DNA of 5,322 bases from Candidatus Woesearchaeota archaeon (lineage in GTDB: Archaea > Nanobdellota > Nanobdellia > Woesearchaeales > 21-14-0-10-32-9), in contig SKHC01000087.1 of the NCBI GenBank assembly GCA_007117145.1, positions 1 to 5,322 on the forward strand. Reading direction: 5' to 3'. The number at the start of each line of letters is the position of its first letter. Within the stretch, counting starts at the first letter, position 1. This document shows positions 4,917-5,322 of the stretch, in pieces. The position numbers and the translations under genes are program-made. The notes under the pieces are model-generated. The model made no database searches and had not been told where the DNA came from. It saw only the letters and a list, made by a program, of their open reading frames with translations.

Positions 4917-5322
4917 ATGGATTATGATTCAATATTACACAAAATAATAAAAAATAAATGGTCTAATTCTCAAATCATATTAATAAAGAAACTTTTTAGA
5001 GGATTTAAATTCCCTATATTTGAAATTAAAATAAAAAATCCTGATAAAGAAATAATCGTAAAAATTATCGAGGACAAAACATTTGAAAAAAGAGGATGTT
5101 TAGAAAAAAATATAATAAAACTAATTCTCAAAAAATTTCCCGAATTTCCAGTACCTACAATTATAAAATTTGATGATTCTAAAAAATTAATAAAATTCCC
5201 GTATATCATAGAAGAAAAGATTGAAGGCGAAGATTTGGTAGAAGTTAACCTTTCAAAAATAGAGAATAAGAAAGAATTTATTATTTCCTTAGCAAAATAC
5301 GCGGGGCAAATGAACTCAATAA
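4917..5322 (+). CDS. APH-type phosphotransferase/kinase, N-terminal lobe only (cut by window edge)
   Basis: The 135 visible residues resemble the N-terminal lobe of the aminoglycoside phosphotransferase/choline kinase fold. A beta strand with a candidate ATP-binding lysine (IIVKI, Lys49) is followed by a helix (56-73, containing KRGCLEKNIIKLIL). A FPEFPVPTIIKFDD strand region follows, then the hinge YIIEEKIEGEDL (96-107) and the start of the AKYAGQMNSI helix. The catalytic HxD...N and DxD motifs would lie beyond the window, so activity and substrate cannot be judged. Small-metabolite kinases of this fold are common in archaea, and resistance should not be assumed. The start at 4917 fits a leaderless transcript from the TATA box at 4886-4894. 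The gene is more AT-rich than the ribosomal block and uses mainly TTA for leucine. Confidence 0.75.
   Translation, partial: MDYDSILHKIIKNKWSNSQIILIKKLFRGFKFPIFEIKIKNPDKEIIVKIIEDKTFEKRGCLEKNIIKLILKKFPEFPVPTIIKFDDSKKLIKFPYIIEEKIEGEDLVEVNLSKIENKKEFIISLAKYAGQMNSI

Noticed and set aside
4917..5322. Antibiotic resistance gene reading of the APH-like fragment
   Set aside because: Only the N-terminal lobe is visible, the catalytic motifs are outside the window, and the fold includes many metabolite kinases; no mobile element is nearby.

Overview
The window is an AT-rich piece of an archaeal chromosome. Domain-specific genes show this: L18e, RNA polymerase subunits Rpo3 (D) and Rpo10 (N), the archaeal gene order rps13-rps4-rps11-rpo3-tRNA-Leu-rpl18e-rpl13-rps9-rpo10, and BRE/TATA-type promoters. 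The pared-down proteins suggest a small-genome lineage such as DPANN: an Rpo3 stripped of metal-binding cysteines and an S4 with a long Lys/Glu/Pro tail. That placement is inferred from style and has not been tested by phylogeny.

Layout. Positions 1-534, minus strand, hold most of a HAD-superfamily hydrolase, cut by the left edge. A short divergent intergenic region (535-621) carries a TATA-like element for each direction. Positions 622-858 encode a 78-residue protein of uncertain function whose strand pattern resembles PC4/YdbC-like nucleic-acid-binding proteins. Positions 859-967 hold a clear BRE/TATA promoter and a leader of about 65 nt. The leader contains a well-formed hairpin closed by a GAAA tetraloop, just upstream of the rps13 ribosome binding site. 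Positions 968-4847 form one tightly packed plus-strand block: S13, S4, S11, Rpo3, tRNA-Leu(GAG), L18e, L13, S9 and Rpo10. Several genes overlap by ATGA, and Shine-Dalgarno sites are embedded in the upstream coding sequence. T-runs at 4848-4854 and 4873-4878 probably end the transcript. A separate TATA promoter then drives an apparently leaderless gene (4917 to the right edge) for an APH-type phosphotransferase or kinase, also truncated.

Together the block supplies small- and large-subunit ribosomal proteins, two RNA polymerase assembly subunits and one leucine tRNA, which couples transcription and translation machinery in one unit. The tRNA in the middle probably acts as a processing point, because its excision would split the polycistron into an S13-S4-S11-Rpo3 half and an L18e-L13-S9-Rpo10 half.

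The most interesting undescribed element is the structured leader before rps13. It is placed like the S4-binding leader of the bacterial alpha operon but does not obviously resemble it in sequence. Other points of note are a Gly in S11 where bacteria have the Asn that forms isoaspartate, the loss of both the zinc-loop and Fe-S cysteines in Rpo3, the repetitive S4 tail, and strong CTA leucine-codon use in the block compared with the flanking genes.
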